Notes under the pieces: generated by a model
What the model was told of the DNA's origin: nothing
The model's input: only the letters and a program-made list of their open reading frames with translations
Databases searched by the model: none
Translations under genes and position numbers: made by a program
Source: Pseudomonas gozinkensis
Lineage (GTDB): Bacteria > Pseudomonadota > Gammaproteobacteria > Pseudomonadales > Pseudomonadaceae
Length of the DNA stretch: 64,000 nt
Assembly: GCF_014863585.1 (NCBI RefSeq)
Contig: NZ_CP062253.1
Location: 3,188,501-3,252,500 of the forward strand
Direction of reading: 5' to 3'
Shown here: positions 8,891 to 18,229 of the stretch, in pieces
Position numbering within the stretch: the first letter of the stretch is position 1
Layout of the letters: every line of letters begins with the position of its first letter

Positions 8891-10689
8891 AGGCGCTCTC
8901 CATCCAAGGGTGGCAAAGGGGTTGCGGCCGTGAGGCTGACGAGCGCGCAATACGGGGGCAGTTGCCCCTCATCCGATAGGCCGGCAGCAGACGGCTGACG
9001 GAACAGCCACACCGATTCGGCCTGTGGAAGGTTGACCACCGGCGTATCGCTGAGGTTCAGGTCGATTCGCAGCTCGCTGCCATCGCCCAGCCTCCAGCGC
9101 GCACTGACAGCGCCGGGCCCCAGCACCTGGGCGCCAAGCGCTTGTGTGCCGGACAAGTTGGGAATGATGTATTGATGGCGCAATTGCAGAAGCTGGCGAT
9201 ACAGCGCCAGTGTCGCCCGCTGCCGGGGTGTGCCGCTGCCGACCAGTCGCGGTTGTGAAGCGTGAAAGGTTTGCTCGGCGTTCGGGTCGGGAATCTGCTC
9301 GCGCTTGTGCGGATCGGAGAAAGCACTGAAAGCCGCAAACTCGTTCCGCCGACCTTCGCGCACCAGCTTCGCCAGTTCGCCATGGTGGCTGGTGAAAAAC
9401 AGGAACGGCTGTTCGGCGGCGTACTCGTCGCCCATGAACATCAACGGAATCATCGGTGACAGCAACAGCAGCACGGTCGCTGCTTCCATCGCGCGAGGGT
9501 CGGCCAATTGATGCAGGCGCTCGCCAAAGGCGCGGTTGCCGATCTGGTCATGGTTCTGCAGGAACAGCACGAATGCGGTGGACGGCAGATGCTCGCTCGG
9601 TTCGCCACGGGGTTCGCCGTGGCGGGTGATATGACCCTGAAACACAAAACCCTGGCTCAGGCAGCGGGCCAGTTGCTCGGTGGGTTGCAGTGCATAGTCC
9701 GCGTAGTAGGCGTCCGTTTCGCCGGTCAACAACACGTGCAGAGCGTTATGGCCGTCGTCGTTCCACTGCGCGTCGTAGTTTTCCTCCAGCAGGCTGGACT
9801 GGTTGAGCTCATTCTCGATGGTCAGCCACACATGACGGGACGGGTCGATCTGCTGACGAATGCGCTGCGCCAGTTCCGGCAGGAAATCGGGGCTTTCGAT
9901 GGCGTGCACGGCATCCAGACGCAGACCGTCGAAACGGTATTCCAGCAGCCACATCAAGGCGTTTTCGACGAAGAAGTCCCGCACCTCGCGACGCCGAAAG
10001 TCGATGGCCGCGCCCCACGGGGTGTGTTTGTCTTCGCGAAAAAAGCCTTTGGCGTAGCGATGCAGGTAATTGCCGTCGGGGCCGAAGTGGTTGTAGACCA
10101 CGTCGAGAATCACCGCCAGGCCATAACCGTGGGCGCTATCGATCAAGTGTTTGAGTTGTTCAGGCGTGCCATAGCTGGCCTGCGGTGCGAAATGCAGCAC
10201 GCCGTCGTAGCCCCAGTTGCGATCGCCGGGGAATTGCGCGATCGGCATCAGCTCGATGGCGGTGATACCCAGTCCGGCCAATCTCGCCAAGTGCTGCTCG
10301 ATTTCGGCAAAACCGCCGAGAGCGCCGACATGCAATTCGTAGATCACCGCCTCGTTCCACGGCCGACCTTGCCAGGTCGTGTTTCTCCAAGAGTAGATAT
10401 GCGGATCGACCACCACGCTGTGGCGGTCGAGATCACCGTCCTGCGCCCTGGAGGCCGGGTCGGGCACCTCCAGTTCGCCATCAATGTTGAAACGGTAGCG
10501 GCTGCCGGCGGGGCAGCGGGCTTTGATGACAAACCAGCCATCGCCCTGCGGGAGCATGGGCAGGGACTGGCCGTTGTCCAGCTCGACGCTGACGTAAAAA
10601 GCGTCCGGCGCCCACAGCGCAAACTGCGTGTGGTCGGCATCCAGCATGATCGCGCCGTGGGGCCAGCTTTCAGGTGTCCGTGACGGCAT
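8887..10689 (-). CDS. treZ: malto-oligosyltrehalose trehalohydrolase TreZ
   Basis: A 600-residue GH13 enzyme that cleaves trehalose from the end of maltooligosyltrehalose. An N-terminal CBM48-like domain (FALWAPDAFYVSVELDNG) precedes the barrel. Visible catalytic segments are GLRLDAVHAI (Asp near 258), TIENELN (Glu near 291) and LQNHDQIGNR (Asp near 380). The HVGALGGF and AIELMPIAQFPGDRNWGYDG segments are typical of TreZ. It starts 18 bases after the glgA stop and overlaps malQ by four bases, so it is firmly within the operon. Confidence 0.95.
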   Translation of the reverse strand: MPSRTPESWPHGAIMLDADHTQFALWAPDAFYVSVELDNGQSLPMLPQGDGWFVIKARCPAGSRYRFNIDGELEVPDPASRAQDGDLDRHSVVVDPHIYSWRNTTWQGRPWNEAVIYELHVGALGGFAEIEQHLARLAGLGITAIELMPIAQFPGDRNWGYDGVLHFAPQASYGTPEQLKHLIDSAHGYGLAVILDVVYNHFGPDGNYLHRYAKGFFREDKHTPWGAAIDFRRREVRDFFVENALMWLLEYRFDGLRLDAVHAIESPDFLPELAQRIRQQIDPSRHVWLTIENELNQSSLLEENYDAQWNDDGHNALHVLLTGETDAYYADYALQPTEQLARCLSQGFVFQGHITRHGEPRGEPSEHLPSTAFVLFLQNHDQIGNRAFGERLHQLADPRAMEAATVLLLLSPMIPLMFMGDEYAAEQPFLFFTSHHGELAKLVREGRRNEFAAFSAFSDPHKREQIPDPNAEQTFHASQPRLVGSGTPRQRATLALYRQLLQLRHQYIIPNLSGTQALGAQVLGPGAVSARWRLGDGSELRIDLNLSDTPVVNLPQAESVWLFRQPSAAGLSDEGQLPPYCALVSLTAATPLPPLDGERL

Positions 10690-10707
10690 CGTTGAAAACC
10701 TCCCTGG

Positions 10708-12294
10708 TTATTTGTGGTGCGTTTTACCCAGCGCCTTGGCCACCAGTTGCTCGTAGAGTTCGGCGTAGGGCTCGACGGCCTTGCACCAGTTGAACGGTGC
10801 TGCCATCGCCCGGCAGCGCATGGCGTGGAGCAGATCCGGAAAAGCAAATACCTTGAACGCGCGGCTCAGTGCTTCGCGATAGCTGTCAGCGGTGGATTCG
10901 TTGAACAGGAACCCGGTGACACCGTTTTCGATAGTGTCGGCCAGACCTCCGGTATTGCGCGCCACCGGCAACGAGCCGAAACGCTGGGCGTACATCTGGC
11001 TCAGCCCGCACGGCTCATAACGCGACGGCATCAGCAGGAAATCGCTGCCGGCGAACATCCGTCGGGCGTCGGTTTCGTTGAAGCCGATACGCACGCCGAT
11101 CTGGCCGGGGAAACGCAGCGCCAGTTCGCGCATGGCCTGTTCTTCTTCCGGCTCGCCACGGCCGATGATCGCGATCTGGCCACCGTTCTGGACGATGTAT
11201 TCCGAGACCGCTTCGGTCAGGTCCAGGCCTTTTTGATAGACCAGACGCGAGACCACGGCAAACAGCGGGCCTTCGGAGTCTTGCAGACCGAACAGTTCGC
11301 GCACGTGGGCGGCGTTGACCGCTTTGCCTTCCCAGTCGCCGATGGCAAACGGTGCGAACAGATGCGGGTCGGTGGCGGCGTCCCAGCTCTCGTCAATGCC
11401 ATTGGGAATGCCGCTGAGCAAACCTTGCTGGGTCTTGGCGGCGAGAAAACCGTCCAGACCGCAGCCGAAATCCGGGGTGGTGATTTCCTGGGCGTAAGTG
11501 GCACTGACCGTGGTGATGTGGCTCGAATAGGCCATGCCGGCCTTGAGGAACGACATCTTGCCGTAGAACTCCATGCCTTCCTGTTGCAGGGCGTGGGCGG
11601 GAATCCCGAGTTCCGGGCACGAGCCCAGGCTGGTCACGCCTTGATAGGCCAGGTTGTGAATGGTGAACAGGGTCGGCGTACGTTGCCCGCGCCAGTGCAT
11701 GTAGGCAGGCGCCAGCCCGGCCGGCCAGTCGTGGGCGTGCACCAGATCCGGGCACCAGTGGATTTGTGCGAGGTTGGCGGCGATATCGGCAGCGGCCAGG
11801 CCCAGACGGGCGAAACGAATGTGGTTGTCCGGCCAGTCACGGCCATTGTTGGCACCATAAGGGCCGCCGTCACGGGCGTAGAGTTCAGGGCAGATCAACA
11901 CATAAATGACCAGGCCGTCGGGCATGTCCATGCGCCCGATCTTGCAGGGCGGCAGCGCGGCGTGGCCACCCAGTTCGCCGATGATGTGGATTGGATTTTC
12001 GCTGTTCATCACCTGTGGGTAACCGGGGATCAGCACGCGGACGTCATGCAGGTGCGCCATGGCGCGGGGCAGTGCGGCAGAAACGTCTCCCAGACCGCCG
12101 GTTTTCACCAGATCGGCGATTTCCGAGGTCACGAACAGCACTTTCTTCTTGTTGGGGTTCTGACTGGCCACCGGCGTCAGCGTCTTGGTGCCCGGGACGC
12201 TGATCGATCGGCTGCCGGGAACGCTTACGGTGCTCGATTCACCCATCGGCTGATGAGCCCGTTCTCCCTGAATATCCAATGCCGCACTGATCAT
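10708..12294 (-). CDS. glgA: glycogen synthase GlgA (GT5)
   Basis: A 528-residue GT5 synthase that extends alpha-1,4-glucan from a nucleotide sugar (ADP-glucose in characterised enzymes). The hallmark KTGGLGDV loop begins near residue 63, and the C-terminal sugar-nucleotide site is in EPCGLSQMYAQRFGSLPV (Glu near 425) and NTGGLADT. Residues 1-50 are an unusual N-terminal extension rich in Ser, Val and Pro before the KKKVLFVTSE core. I choose the MISAALD start because GGGAG precedes its ATG; longer frames read into unrelated upstream DNA. First gene of the alpha-glucan/trehalose operon. No glgC is seen here, so the glucosyl donor supply is not explained by this window. Confidence 0.94.
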   Translation of the reverse strand: MISAALDIQGERAHQPMGESSTVSVPGSRSISVPGTKTLTPVASQNPNKKKVLFVTSEIADLVKTGGLGDVSAALPRAMAHLHDVRVLIPGYPQVMNSENPIHIIGELGGHAALPPCKIGRMDMPDGLVIYVLICPELYARDGGPYGANNGRDWPDNHIRFARLGLAAADIAANLAQIHWCPDLVHAHDWPAGLAPAYMHWRGQRTPTLFTIHNLAYQGVTSLGSCPELGIPAHALQQEGMEFYGKMSFLKAGMAYSSHITTVSATYAQEITTPDFGCGLDGFLAAKTQQGLLSGIPNGIDESWDAATDPHLFAPFAIGDWEGKAVNAAHVRELFGLQDSEGPLFAVVSRLVYQKGLDLTEAVSEYIVQNGGQIAIIGRGEPEEEQAMRELALRFPGQIGVRIGFNETDARRMFAGSDFLLMPSRYEPCGLSQMYAQRFGSLPVARNTGGLADTIENGVTGFLFNESTADSYREALSRAFKVFAFPDLLHAMRCRAMAAPFNWCKAVEPYAELYEQLVAKALGKTHHK

Positions 12295-12692
12295 ATGAAT
12301 CTCCCGTCTTTTTGATCTGATTCTTGTCTTGAACAAGCGATGTCCATGGCCAGGTCCTGTGGCCGGGCGCAAACGCGCCACGCATCGGTGAGCAAACGCT
12401 ACCCAACACGCGCAAGCAGAATGGGTGAGGGGGCCATTGCAAGAGTTGAACCAGTCGCTTTGGCCCTGCCTTTCAGATGACTCGTCGCGATCAGCAAAAG
12501 TTTCGATTAATTTTCTGCTTTGTGACCGGCCGGTTTTACCCCGCGAAAACCAGTCTAGGCCAGATCCTAGAGCGGGCCAGGCCAATCGGATGAATTGTTC
12601 GACAATCTGTTACAGGCTCACGAAATCCGTGGCTTCGGGAGAGGGTACGCCCCGACGAAGTGCATGTTTGGCGGGGGCGATGATGCAAGATG

Positions 12693-12708
12693 GTGACTGG
12701 TCGGTCAC
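12693..12708. promoter_or_regulatory. GTGAC-N6-GTCAC inverted repeat (possible operator)
   Basis: A perfect 5-base inverted repeat with a six-base TGGTCG spacer lies in the glgA upstream region. The size suits a dimeric regulator, but it is 400 bases from the glgA start and could be chance in GC-rich DNA. Confidence 0.25.
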
Positions 12709-12785
12709 GATTTCGGGCGCCTGGAAAGTGCGGGCGCACTGTTGCGGTGCGGACAGTTGTGTTGGCGGGCGGACAGCCGGTGCTG

Positions 12786-12811
12786 CTTCGCGGGCAGGGT
12801 TGCCCGCGAAG
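12786..12811 (-). terminator. GC-rich palindrome after the dehydrogenase gene
   Basis: CTTCGCGGGCA and its exact complement form an 11-base stem with a four-base GGGT loop, just downstream of the minus-strand dehydrogenase gene. There is no T-run, so it may be a REP-type palindrome acting as an mRNA end stabiliser rather than a classical intrinsic terminator. Confidence 0.5.
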
Positions 12812-12821
12812 GCTAGGCGGC

Positions 12822-13775
12822 TCAGTTGAGCAGGCGGACGGGTTCCCCGGCTGACCAGGCTTGAATGTCTTCGATCATCTGCGAAAAGAACAACTCATAG
12901 TTCTGACGGCTGACGTAACCGACATGGGGCGTGGCCAGCACATTGTCGAGGGTGCGAAACGGGTGCAGGGCCGGCAGCGGCTCCTGATCGAACACGTCGA
13001 GGGCCGCACCGCCGAGGCGCTGTTTCTGCAGGGCCTTGATCAACGCCGCCTCATCGACAATCGGCCCGCGCGCGGTGTTGACCAGCAGGGCGGTCGGCTT
13101 CATCCAGTCCAGCGCCTGGGCATCGACCAGCCCCCGGCTGCGCTCGCTGAGCACCAGATGCACCGACAACACGTCAGCCTGTTCAAACAATTGCTGCTTG
13201 CCGACATAAGTGACGCCGGCCTGCTCGGCGCGCTCGGCGGTGAGGTTTTCGCTCCAGGCGATGACGCGCATGCCGAACACCTGACCGAATTGCGCCACCC
13301 GTTGGCCGATGCTGCCCAGTCCGAGAATGCCCAAGGTCTTGCCGTGCAAGTCGCCGCCCAGACCTTGCTGCCACAGGCCGGCGCGCAGGGCGTTGGCCTC
13401 GTTCACCAGATTGCGGGTGGCGGCCATGATCAGCGCCCAGGTCAGCTCCGGCGCCGCGTGCTTGTAGCTGTCGGTGCCGCAGACCTTGATCCCGAGGCGG
13501 GCGGCGGCCGGCATGTCCAGCGCCGCGTTGCGCATGCCGCCGGTGACCAGCAGCTTCAGGTTCGGCAAGCGCTTGAGCAGGTCTTCATCGAAGCGCGTGC
13601 GTTCGCGCATCACGCAGATCACTTCGTATCGGCCCAGACGCCCGGCCAGCGCGGCGTTGTCCGCCGGGTATTCATGAACGAAGGTCACTTCGCCGAGACT
13701 GCCCAGCACCGACCAGTCGACCACGTCGCGAGCCACGTTCTGCCAGTCATCGATCACCGCAATCTGCATCGCCAT
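12822..13775 (-). CDS. D-2-hydroxyacid dehydrogenase family protein
   Basis: A 317-residue NAD(P)-dependent dehydrogenase of the D-isomer-specific 2-hydroxyacid family. The Rossmann motif GLGSIG is at 152-157, and the catalytic triad fits Arg236 (VNTARGP), Glu265 (DQEPL) and His284 (TPHVGY). These enzymes reduce 2-keto acids to D-2-hydroxyacids or the reverse; the substrate is not predictable (phosphoglycerate, glyoxylate and other keto acids are all known). The first ATG is preferred because GAGG lies eight bases before it. It starts 13 bases after the stop of the alpha/beta-hydrolase gene, suggesting a two-gene unit. Confidence 0.88.
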   Translation of the reverse strand: MAMQIAVIDDWQNVARDVVDWSVLGSLGEVTFVHEYPADNAALAGRLGRYEVICVMRERTRFDEDLLKRLPNLKLLVTGGMRNAALDMPAAARLGIKVCGTDSYKHAAPELTWALIMAATRNLVNEANALRAGLWQQGLGGDLHGKTLGILGLGSIGQRVAQFGQVFGMRVIAWSENLTAERAEQAGVTYVGKQQLFEQADVLSVHLVLSERSRGLVDAQALDWMKPTALLVNTARGPIVDEAALIKALQKQRLGGAALDVFDQEPLPALHPFRTLDNVLATPHVGYVSRQNYELFFSQMIEDIQAWSAGEPVRLLN

Positions 13776-13788
13776 CAGCGTTACCTCT

Positions 13789-14814
13789 TCAACGAACGGG
13801 ATTGGTTTTGTCCAGCCAGCCCAGCAGCGCCTCGTGAAACTTCGCCGGCTCCTCCATCTGCGGGGCGTGGCCCATACCGGGGAATTCCACCAGCGTGGAT
13901 TGAGGAATCAGTTTTGCCACCTGCTTGCCCAGCACTTCGTAGTGACCGATTTTGGCTTTCACTTCGGGCGGCGCGATGTCCTTGCCGATGGCGGTGGTGT
14001 CGGAGGTGCCGATCAGCAGCAGGGTCGGCATCTTCAGGTCCTTGAACTCGTAGTACACCGGCTGGGTGAAGATCATGTCGTAGATCAGCGCCGAGTTCCA
14101 TGCGACCTGAGTCTTGCCAGGGCCATTGCTCAGGCCGGCGAGCATGTCGACCCAGCGGTCGAACTCGGGTTTCCAGCGGCCGTCGTAATAGGTCGTGCGT
14201 TCATAGTCGCGAATACCCTGGGCGGTGACTTTAAGTTCGCGCTGATACCACTGATCGACGCTGCGATACGGCACGCCGAGGGCTTTCCAGTCTTCCAGGC
14301 CGATCGGATTGACCAGTGCCAGTTGCTCGACCTGATCCGGGTATTGCAGCGCGTAGCGGGTGGCGAGCATGCCGCCGGTGGAGTGGCCGAGCAGGGTGGC
14401 CTTCTGGATGCCCAGCGTCTTGAGCAGTTGCTGGGTGTTGGCCGCCAGTTGCTGGAAGGTGTACTGGTAGTGATCGGGTTTGCTGGAGGTGCAGAAACCG
14501 ATCTGATCCGGAGCGACCACCCGGTAGCCGGCTTCACTCAAGGCTTTGATTGAACTGTCCCAGGTCGCGCCGCAAAAATTCTTGCCGTGCATCAGCACCA
14601 CGGTGCGCCCGTTGGCCTTGCCGTGGGCGGCGACGTCCATGTAACCCATCTGCAGCGACTTGCCCTGGGACTGAAAGGCAAAGTGCTTGAGGGTGTAGGG
14701 ATACTCGAAACCTTGCAGCTGCGGGCCGTATTGCGGGCCTTCGGCATGAGCAAGCAGGGGCAGGGCGGCGGTCAACAACAGACCGGGCAGCCAGCGGGTC
14801 AGCGAAACAGACAT
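13789..14814 (-). CDS. exported alpha/beta hydrolase
   Basis: A 341-residue alpha/beta-hydrolase with an N-terminal signal peptide (hydrophobic LPGLLLTAALPLL ending LAHA) that directs it to the periplasm. The nucleophile elbow GHSTGG places Ser near 145; the likely acid is Asp near 270 (GTSDTT) and the base His near 314 (GMGHAP). HGKNFCG supplies the oxyanion region. Start MSVSLTRW is chosen because GGAG precedes it. Substrate unknown: esterase, lactonase or haloalkane-type activity cannot be separated by eye. It is followed closely by the D-2-hydroxyacid dehydrogenase, so the pair might hydrolyse an ester or lactone outside and use a hydroxyacid inside; that link is speculative. Confidence 0.85.
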   Translation of the reverse strand: MSVSLTRWLPGLLLTAALPLLAHAEGPQYGPQLQGFEYPYTLKHFAFQSQGKSLQMGYMDVAAHGKANGRTVVLMHGKNFCGATWDSSIKALSEAGYRVVAPDQIGFCTSSKPDHYQYTFQQLAANTQQLLKTLGIQKATLLGHSTGGMLATRYALQYPDQVEQLALVNPIGLEDWKALGVPYRSVDQWYQRELKVTAQGIRDYERTTYYDGRWKPEFDRWVDMLAGLSNGPGKTQVAWNSALIYDMIFTQPVYYEFKDLKMPTLLLIGTSDTTAIGKDIAPPEVKAKIGHYEVLGKQVAKLIPQSTLVEFPGMGHAPQMEEPAKFHEALLGWLDKTNPVR

Positions 14815-14899
14815 AGGACAACTCCACAAGAAATCGGCCGATGCTGGAACGGCCGGATTAGGGCGACGTTAAACACAGGCAATCCTTGGGCCCGATCGT

Positions 14900-15334
14900 T
14901 CAACCGAGCCAGCCGAGGGTGAGCATCGCCAGCACCCCGTAGCGGGCGCCTTTGGCGAGGGTGACGATCAGCAGAAAGCGCCCGAGGGGTTCGCGCATGA
15001 CGCCGGCGATCAGCGTCAGCGGATCGCCGATGACCGGCAACCAACTCAACAGCAGCGACCAGTGGCCATAACGTTGGTAGTGAAGGCGGGCGCGTGCCAT
15101 GTGCCTGGGGCTGACCGGAAACCAGCGCCGGTCCTGAAACCGTTCCAGCCCGCGTCCCAGCCACCAGTTCACCAGCGAACCCAAAACGTTGCCTAGCGTG
15201 GCTACGGCCAGCAGGCCCCAAAGCCAGTAACGATCACTGACCAACAGTCCGACCAGCACGGCTTCCGATTGCAGCGGCAACAGGGTCGCTGCGCCAAACG
15301 AGGCCAGGAACAGCCCGAGATAACCCGCCGTCAT
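14900..15334 (-). CDS. YqaA-family (DedA/SNARE-associated) membrane protein
   Basis: A 144-residue inner-membrane protein with three to four hydrophobic segments. It has the family pattern of an N-terminal acidic helix pair (FGAATLLPLQSEAVLVGLL), a GNVLGSLVNWWLGR segment, and SWLPVIGDPLTLIAGVMR, where an Arg and Pro/Gly-rich re-entrant loop lies. YqaA and DedA proteins are linked to lipid scrambling and membrane homeostasis, but the precise role of YqaA is not settled. The ATG overlaps the stop of the DUF411 gene (TGATG), so the two are coupled. Confidence 0.85.
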   Translation of the reverse strand: MTAGYLGLFLASFGAATLLPLQSEAVLVGLLVSDRYWLWGLLAVATLGNVLGSLVNWWLGRGLERFQDRRWFPVSPRHMARARLHYQRYGHWSLLLSWLPVIGDPLTLIAGVMREPLGRFLLIVTLAKGARYGVLAMLTLGWLG

Positions 15335-15780
15335 CAATGGGCCGGGTAATCCGCCACCACCACATCGCCACCGTCCTTCTTCAGGCCGATCACTTGATAG
15401 GCATCGCTCATGCCGTCCATTTCCATGCCCGGCGAGCCCATCGGCATGCCCGGTGCGGCAACGCCCAGCAGGTCGTCACGTTTGCTCAGAGCCAACACTT
15501 GCTCGGCCGGGACATGGCCTTCGACGAATTTGCCTTTGATGATCGCGGTGTGGCAGGACGCCAGACGAGGTGGTACGCCGTGCTGCTGCTTGAAGCTGCT
15601 CATGTCGGTTTCGACGTGATCTTCAACCTTGAAGCCATTGGCCTCCAGATGGCTGATCCACTTTTTGCAGCAGCCACAGTTGGCGTCGCGATGAACTTCG
15701 ATCGGGATAAGGTCGGCGGCTTGCGCCAGGGAGGAAATCAACAGGGCGCTCAGGGCGGCCAGACGCAGGTGGTTTCGCAT
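15334..15780 (-). CDS. DUF411 periplasmic metal-binding protein
   Basis: A 148-residue exported protein. A signal peptide (ALSALLISSLAQA) precedes a DUF411 domain with CGCC at 35-38, a further Cys at 76 (LASCHTA) and a C-terminal Met-rich stretch (APGMPMGSPGMEMDGM) that looks like a copper-binding tail. DUF411 proteins often occur with copper resistance genes, so copper or silver binding in the periplasm is plausible. I start at MRNHLRL, just before the signal peptide; the longer frame has no support. No other copper gene is nearby; its partner here is a YqaA-type membrane protein. Confidence 0.85.
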   Translation of the reverse strand: MRNHLRLAALSALLISSLAQAADLIPIEVHRDANCGCCKKWISHLEANGFKVEDHVETDMSSFKQQHGVPPRLASCHTAIIKGKFVEGHVPAEQVLALSKRDDLLGVAAPGMPMGSPGMEMDGMSDAYQVIGLKKDGGDVVVADYPAH

Positions 15781-15944
15781 GGAGGGCTCTCGGCTCGAAG
15801 GTGGAACGGTCAAAAAAGGAAGGCATTTTGACCGGTTTTTCCTGCCGGGCATCAACGGAGTGTTTCCAAGTGATACGAGGCAGGCCTGCCAACATGATCG
15901 TAGATCAAAGCTGACAGGCCACTGAGCGCAAGATGACAAAACTG

Positions 15945-17936
15945 TCAGCGAACCTTGAAGCGCCCCATGATTGCGCTCACCCGGCTGTTGGCTTCAAGCA
16001 ACTGGCGGGTGTTGAGTTCGCTGGCCTGGCCGCTTTCCACCAGCTCATCGACCATGTGGCGTATCTGCACCATGCTGCGGTTGATCTCTTCGGTGACCGC
16101 GCTTTGCTGTTCGGCCGCGGTGGCGATCTGCGTGCTGAGGCTATTGATGTGGCTGACCGATCCGGCCATTTCATCGAGCCCGGCGTTGACCCGGGCCGTG
16201 GCATCGGCGGCCGACTGGCAACTGGCCTGGGTGTTTTCCATGGCGCTGACCGACGAGCTCACGCCTTGGGTCAGGCGGCTCAACATTTCGTTGATTTCCG
16301 AGGTGCTGGCCTGGGTGCGGGCGGCGAGGGCACGGACTTCGTCCGCCACCACCGCAAAACCACGACCCTGTTCACCGGCGCGCGCCGCTTCAATCGCTGC
16401 GTTGAGTGCCAGCAGGTTGGTCTGACCGGCAATGGCACCGATCACGCCGAGGATTTCGGTGATGCGCTGGGCATCCTGCTGCATGCTTTCGACCTTGTGG
16501 GTGGCGCTCGCCACTTCATCGATCAGCGCCACCACGCTGCCGGACGCTTCACCGACCACGACGCGGGATCGGTCGGCGTTTTCGTTGGCGCGCTGGGTGA
16601 AGGCGGCGGTTTCGGCGGCATTTTGCGCGACGCTTTCGGCGGTCGAGCTCATTTCGTTGATCGCGGTAACGGTCTGGTCGGTCTCTGAGGCGTGGCGCAG
16701 CAGAATCTGGCTGGTGTGCGCCGAGGTGCGTTGCAGGTTGTCGAGGCTGGAAGCCATGGCACCGGTGGCCTGGGTGACTTCGCCGATCATGTTCTGCAGG
16801 TAGGCGATGAAGGTGTTGACCGAATGCCCGATGGCGCCGAGTTCATCTTCAGCGCGGATGGTGATGCGCCGGGTCAGATCGGCATCGCCGCTGGACAGCG
16901 AATCGATGTTGGCTTTCAGCGCTTTCATGCGCGAGACCAGTTGGCGGATCGCGTAGACCTGCAACAGCACCAGCAGGATCACCAGCGGAATCTGCAACAG
17001 GCTCAGGCTGCTGAGCACGTCGTCACGTTGCGCGGTAAGCATTTTGGTCGGCAGCGCGGTGGCGAGAAACCACGGGGTGCCTTCGATCGGACGCATGAAG
17101 AACGTGCTGGCTTCACCGTTGTTGTCGAACTCGACACGCTGCGCCTGCTCGCGGTTTTGCAGTCCGGCCTTGACCTGGCTGGCGAAAGTCGAGCCGCCGG
17201 CCAGTTCGCTGATGTTTTTCAGCACGATCGGTCCGCTGATGCGCGAACTGTTGCTGATGATCTTGCCGTCGCCCTCGACGATCAGCATTTCGGCGTTGAG
17301 GTCTTTTTCCTTGCGCGCCACCAGGTCGTTGAAGAAGCCCAGGGTCACGTCGATGGTCGAGACGCCCCAGGCGCTGCCGTTTTTCTGGATGGCCATGGCG
17401 CAGTTGGTGCGCGGTTCGGCGCTGGCGTCATCTTTATAGGCTGCCGCCCAGGCGCATTGGCCACGCGGGGTCTGCATGCCGCCCTTGTACCAGCTCTGGT
17501 CGTAATAGTTGGGGGCTGCGTCGCTGTTCCAGAAGGTGTTCACCGCCAGTTTGCCGGAAGCATCCCGGTGCCAGAACGTGCTGAACTTGTTGCGCCCGGC
17601 CTCACGCTGGCCGGGCAACGGCCAGATACCGCCGCCGAATACTTTGAGTTCGCCGTATTGATCCACCAACCCCGGCAACACCGTGTCGATGGCAGCGCTG
17701 TCGAGCAGCGGGATGGTCTGGGTGATGCTGCGCTGTTGCGCCTGGACCTTGTTCAATTCGCCCTGGATCTGTTCGGCCACTTCAGCGATGCGGTTGAGCA
17801 CCACCTGTTCTTCGGTATGGCGCAATTTTGGCGCGACCAACTGGCTGATGCCAACCACGGTCAGCACCGACAGCAACAGTATGAACAGAACCAGAAACAG
17901 CGTGTAGCGAGCCTGAATGGTGCGGAATGCGGGCAT
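15945..17936 (-). CDS. methyl-accepting chemotaxis protein with periplasmic Cache domain
   Basis: A 663-residue chemoreceptor. TM1 is near 12-34, a large periplasmic sensor (about 40-300, dCache type, with [20 protein letters not shown] and DQSWYKGG features of the ligand pocket region) follows, then TM2 near 310-335, a HAMP domain (DADLTRRI) and the cytoplasmic signalling domain. The conserved hairpin tip [20 protein letters not shown] near residue 510 contacts CheA/CheW. The ligand is not predictable; dCache receptors of pseudomonads commonly bind amino acids, polyamines or organic acids. Monocistronic, with no terminator clearly visible between it and the DUF411 gene. Confidence 0.92.
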   Translation of the reverse strand: MPAFRTIQARYTLFLVLFILLLSVLTVVGISQLVAPKLRHTEEQVVLNRIAEVAEQIQGELNKVQAQQRSITQTIPLLDSAAIDTVLPGLVDQYGELKVFGGGIWPLPGQREAGRNKFSTFWHRDASGKLAVNTFWNSDAAPNYYDQSWYKGGMQTPRGQCAWAAAYKDDASAEPRTNCAMAIQKNGSAWGVSTIDVTLGFFNDLVARKEKDLNAEMLIVEGDGKIISNSSRISGPIVLKNISELAGGSTFASQVKAGLQNREQAQRVEFDNNGEASTFFMRPIEGTPWFLATALPTKMLTAQRDDVLSSLSLLQIPLVILLVLLQVYAIRQLVSRMKALKANIDSLSSGDADLTRRITIRAEDELGAIGHSVNTFIAYLQNMIGEVTQATGAMASSLDNLQRTSAHTSQILLRHASETDQTVTAINEMSSTAESVAQNAAETAAFTQRANENADRSRVVVGEASGSVVALIDEVASATHKVESMQQDAQRITEILGVIGAIAGQTNLLALNAAIEAARAGEQGRGFAVVADEVRALAARTQASTSEINEMLSRLTQGVSSSVSAMENTQASCQSAADATARVNAGLDEMAGSVSHINSLSTQIATAAEQQSAVTEEINRSMVQIRHMVDELVESGQASELNTRQLLEANSRVSAIMGRFKVR

Positions 17937-18229
17937 GGAAACCGGTCCTTGAGCAGGGATTCTTATTGTGGGCAGGGGAAAAACAGCGCGGGTTTCCTAG
18001 CGTATCGTCGAGACGTCGGGAAGCTTTAGGTACTTTCGTCCTAAAAGAGGCGAGCCCGACCAAAGGAACGTATCGGGACTGACACACAAGAACTAACCGT
18101 CCCGAACATTAGAGCAATGAACCCACTTTCATCTCATTGTCATAAACGCTCTAGTCCAGCATTTCCGGGCCTGTTGCCGGTTTGTATCGTGAATGTACAA
18201 GAATTGTAAAAAAATGCAGAAAGGAGTTG
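17937..18229. other. intergenic region between chemoreceptor and unknown gene
   Basis: Divergent promoter region for the leftward chemoreceptor and rightward unknown gene. It is AT-richer than its surroundings toward the right and contains a small TACAA-GAA-TTGTA palindrome at 18196-18208. No confident promoter hexamers were identified. Confidence 0.5.

Larger units (their letters stand above)
12295..12821. other. intergenic region upstream of glgA
   Basis: About 530 bases with no convincing gene; the short reading frames here lack family resemblance and ribosome sites. It must hold the glgA promoter, which reads leftward. Two features stand out and are listed separately: a GTGAC-N6-GTCAC inverted repeat and a GC-rich palindrome just after the dehydrogenase gene. 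I could not identify a confident sigma-70 or sigma-S promoter. Confidence 0.6.

Noticed and set aside
7085..8998. 637-codon open frame on the plus strand opposite malQ
   Set aside because: Antisense to malQ with all catalytic motifs on the other strand. Long stop-free mirror frames are expected in high-GC Pseudomonas DNA.
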